NCBI GenBank assembly: GCA_003228415.1
Contig: QIDL01000469.1
Coordinates: 1 to 7,011 of the forward strand
Reading direction: 5' to 3'
Origin: Gammaproteobacteria bacterium
GTDB lineage: Bacteria > Pseudomonadota > Gammaproteobacteria > Pseudomonadales > Azotimanducaceae
Length of the DNA stretch: 7,011 bases
Every line of letters starts with the position of its first letter. Within the stretch, counting starts at the first letter, position 1. The notes beneath the pieces were generated by a model that worked only from the letters and a program-made list of their open reading frames with translations, made no database searches and was not told the DNA's origin. Of the stretch, positions 6,316 to 7,011 are shown piece by piece. The position numbers were made by a program, and so were the translations under genes.

Positions 6316-6888
6316 ATGCGCCGTAGTCTCCTCGCACACGCTCTCTGCGTTCTGACCCTGTTGCTGGCGACTGCCGCCCACGCCGACATCGAGTATTGGG
6401 TGGCGGTAGGGAGTTTCAAGGATCTGGTCCTCGCTGAGAATGCTCAGCGACTGGCGTCTGCCCAGCTTCCCGAGGTCTTCAGTATTACCCAGGCCGAGAC
6501 ACCCTCCGGCTCGTTCTACCGAGTGCTCACCGGACCTTACCTGACTCGTGAAGTCGCCGACCATATGCAGAGCGAGGCGCTGCGTAGCGGATTCAAGGGA
6601 GCCTGGATACTTGCCACAGACGCGGGCAGCCTGTCTATGCCGTTGTTGAGTATCGATCCGTATGCCACCTCGGAACCATTCTATTCGGACGATCTGGAGT
6701 TCGAAATGCCAGACTACGATGTGCCCATATCGGAACCGACGGATATCCCGGGGTTCAACACCCCGGCAGAGACAGAGCGTTCGACGGAGCCATTCCGTGT
6801 CGATGAAGCACCAGCCGATTACCAGTTGAATAAACTCGAGCGGGATCAGGCCGCAATCGATGGGCTGGATCCCCTGCTGCTGGTGTGA
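6316..6888 (+). CDS. Exported SPOR-domain protein with acidic C-terminal tail
   Basis: This 190-residue protein has a clear Sec signal peptide (1-23: MRR, a hydrophobic core, then AHA before Asp24), so it is probably periplasmic. A SPOR domain follows at about 26-99: YWVAVGSF begins the first strand and YRVLTGPYLTREVADHM is the second repeat, ending GAWIL. SPOR domains bind denuded peptidoglycan strands, often at the division septum. After residue 105 the chain is proline- and acid-rich and looks disordered, with no membrane segment. This arrangement, SPOR first and tail last, is opposite to FtsN or DamX, where SPOR is C-terminal after a membrane anchor. ATG 6316 is preceded by GGAAAG at 6306-6311; TTG 6301 is an unlikely alternative. 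It sits 43 bp after oadB and may be read through from it. A direct role in oxaloacetate decarboxylation is not suggested by sequence. Confidence 0.85.
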   Translation: MRRSLLAHALCVLTLLLATAAHADIEYWVAVGSFKDLVLAENAQRLASAQLPEVFSITQAETPSGSFYRVLTGPYLTREVADHMQSEALRSGFKGAWILATDAGSLSMPLLSIDPYATSEPFYSDDLEFEMPDYDVPISEPTDIPGFNTPAETERSTEPFRVDEAPADYQLNKLERDQAAIDGLDPLLLV

Positions 6889-7011
6889 ACAGGTTCTCGA
6901 TGATCGGGGCAGTGCTCGTCACTCTGGTGGCAGCCGGAATTGTAGATGGACTTCTTTCTGAGTGCCAAACAGGAGCTTCGGGGAACCGTTTGAAAATGCC
7001 TGGAACGACCC
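6885..7011 (+). CDS. Start of a probable exported protein, cut by the right edge
   Basis: A frame opens with GTG at 6885, overlapping the SPOR stop in a GTGA, or with ATG at 6900 after an AGG with 6 nt spacing. It stays open to the end of the window. The visible part has a short charged start, a hydrophobic core (MIGAVLVTLVAAGIV) and then a polar stretch (SECQTGASGNRLKMPG). This reads like a signal peptide or single N-terminal membrane helix. A Cys follows LLSE, but Glu just before it does not fit a lipobox. Too little is visible to name a family. The overlap or tight spacing indicates co-expression with the SPOR gene. Confidence 0.5.
   Translation, partial: MNRFSMIGAVLVTLVAAGIVDGLLSECQTGASGNRLKMPGTT

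Overview
The window looks like a moderately GC-rich chromosomal segment of a free-living, probably marine or aquatic, gammaproteobacterium. The main reason is an intact oadG-oadA-oadB cluster (sodium-pumping oxaloacetate decarboxylase) whose proteins resemble gammaproteobacterial forms, followed by an exported SPOR-domain protein. The taxonomic placement is inference from protein style. There are no rRNA, tRNA, CRISPR or transposase genes, and I found no phage or defence system.

Left third, minus strand (1-2955). A two-gene unit runs leftward: a VOC/glyoxalase-fold protein (1620 to 1234), then an amidase-signature hydrolase (1201 to 1, cut by the window edge) 32 bp downstream. To its right lies a 295-bp stretch (1621-1915) without an intact gene. 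It is not blank: two short stretches read like the inner part of a GNAT acetyltransferase and the C-terminal part of a GFA-family (CENP-V/GFA) protein, abutting at about 1776, which suggests decayed and deleted genes. Then come a membrane fatty-acid-hydroxylase/sterol-desaturase-type diiron protein (2728 to 1916, GTG start) and, 8 bp upstream of it, a 72-residue two-helix membrane protein (2955 to 2737). The latter looks like an internally deleted member of a longer family.

Right half, plus strand (3123-7011). The divergent intergenic region (2956-3122) holds a 9+2+9 bp inverted repeat and a near-ideal Shine-Dalgarno site for oadG. The order is oadG (small membrane anchor), oadA (carboxyltransferase plus biotin carrier, 586 aa), oadB (Na+-translocating decarboxylase, TTG start), an exported SPOR-domain protein, and the start of another apparently exported protein that overlaps the SPOR gene or nearly abuts it.

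How they work together: OadA moves a carboxyl group from oxaloacetate to the biotin on its own C-terminal domain. OadB decarboxylates carboxybiotin and couples this to Na+ export, and OadG holds the complex together at the inner membrane. All polar residues known to matter in OadB are present. OadA has one notable departure, Gln206 where the first His of the metal-binding HxH motif is expected. The overall picture is ordinary metabolism plus several small anomalies worth checking. I see no strong evidence for a wholly new system.
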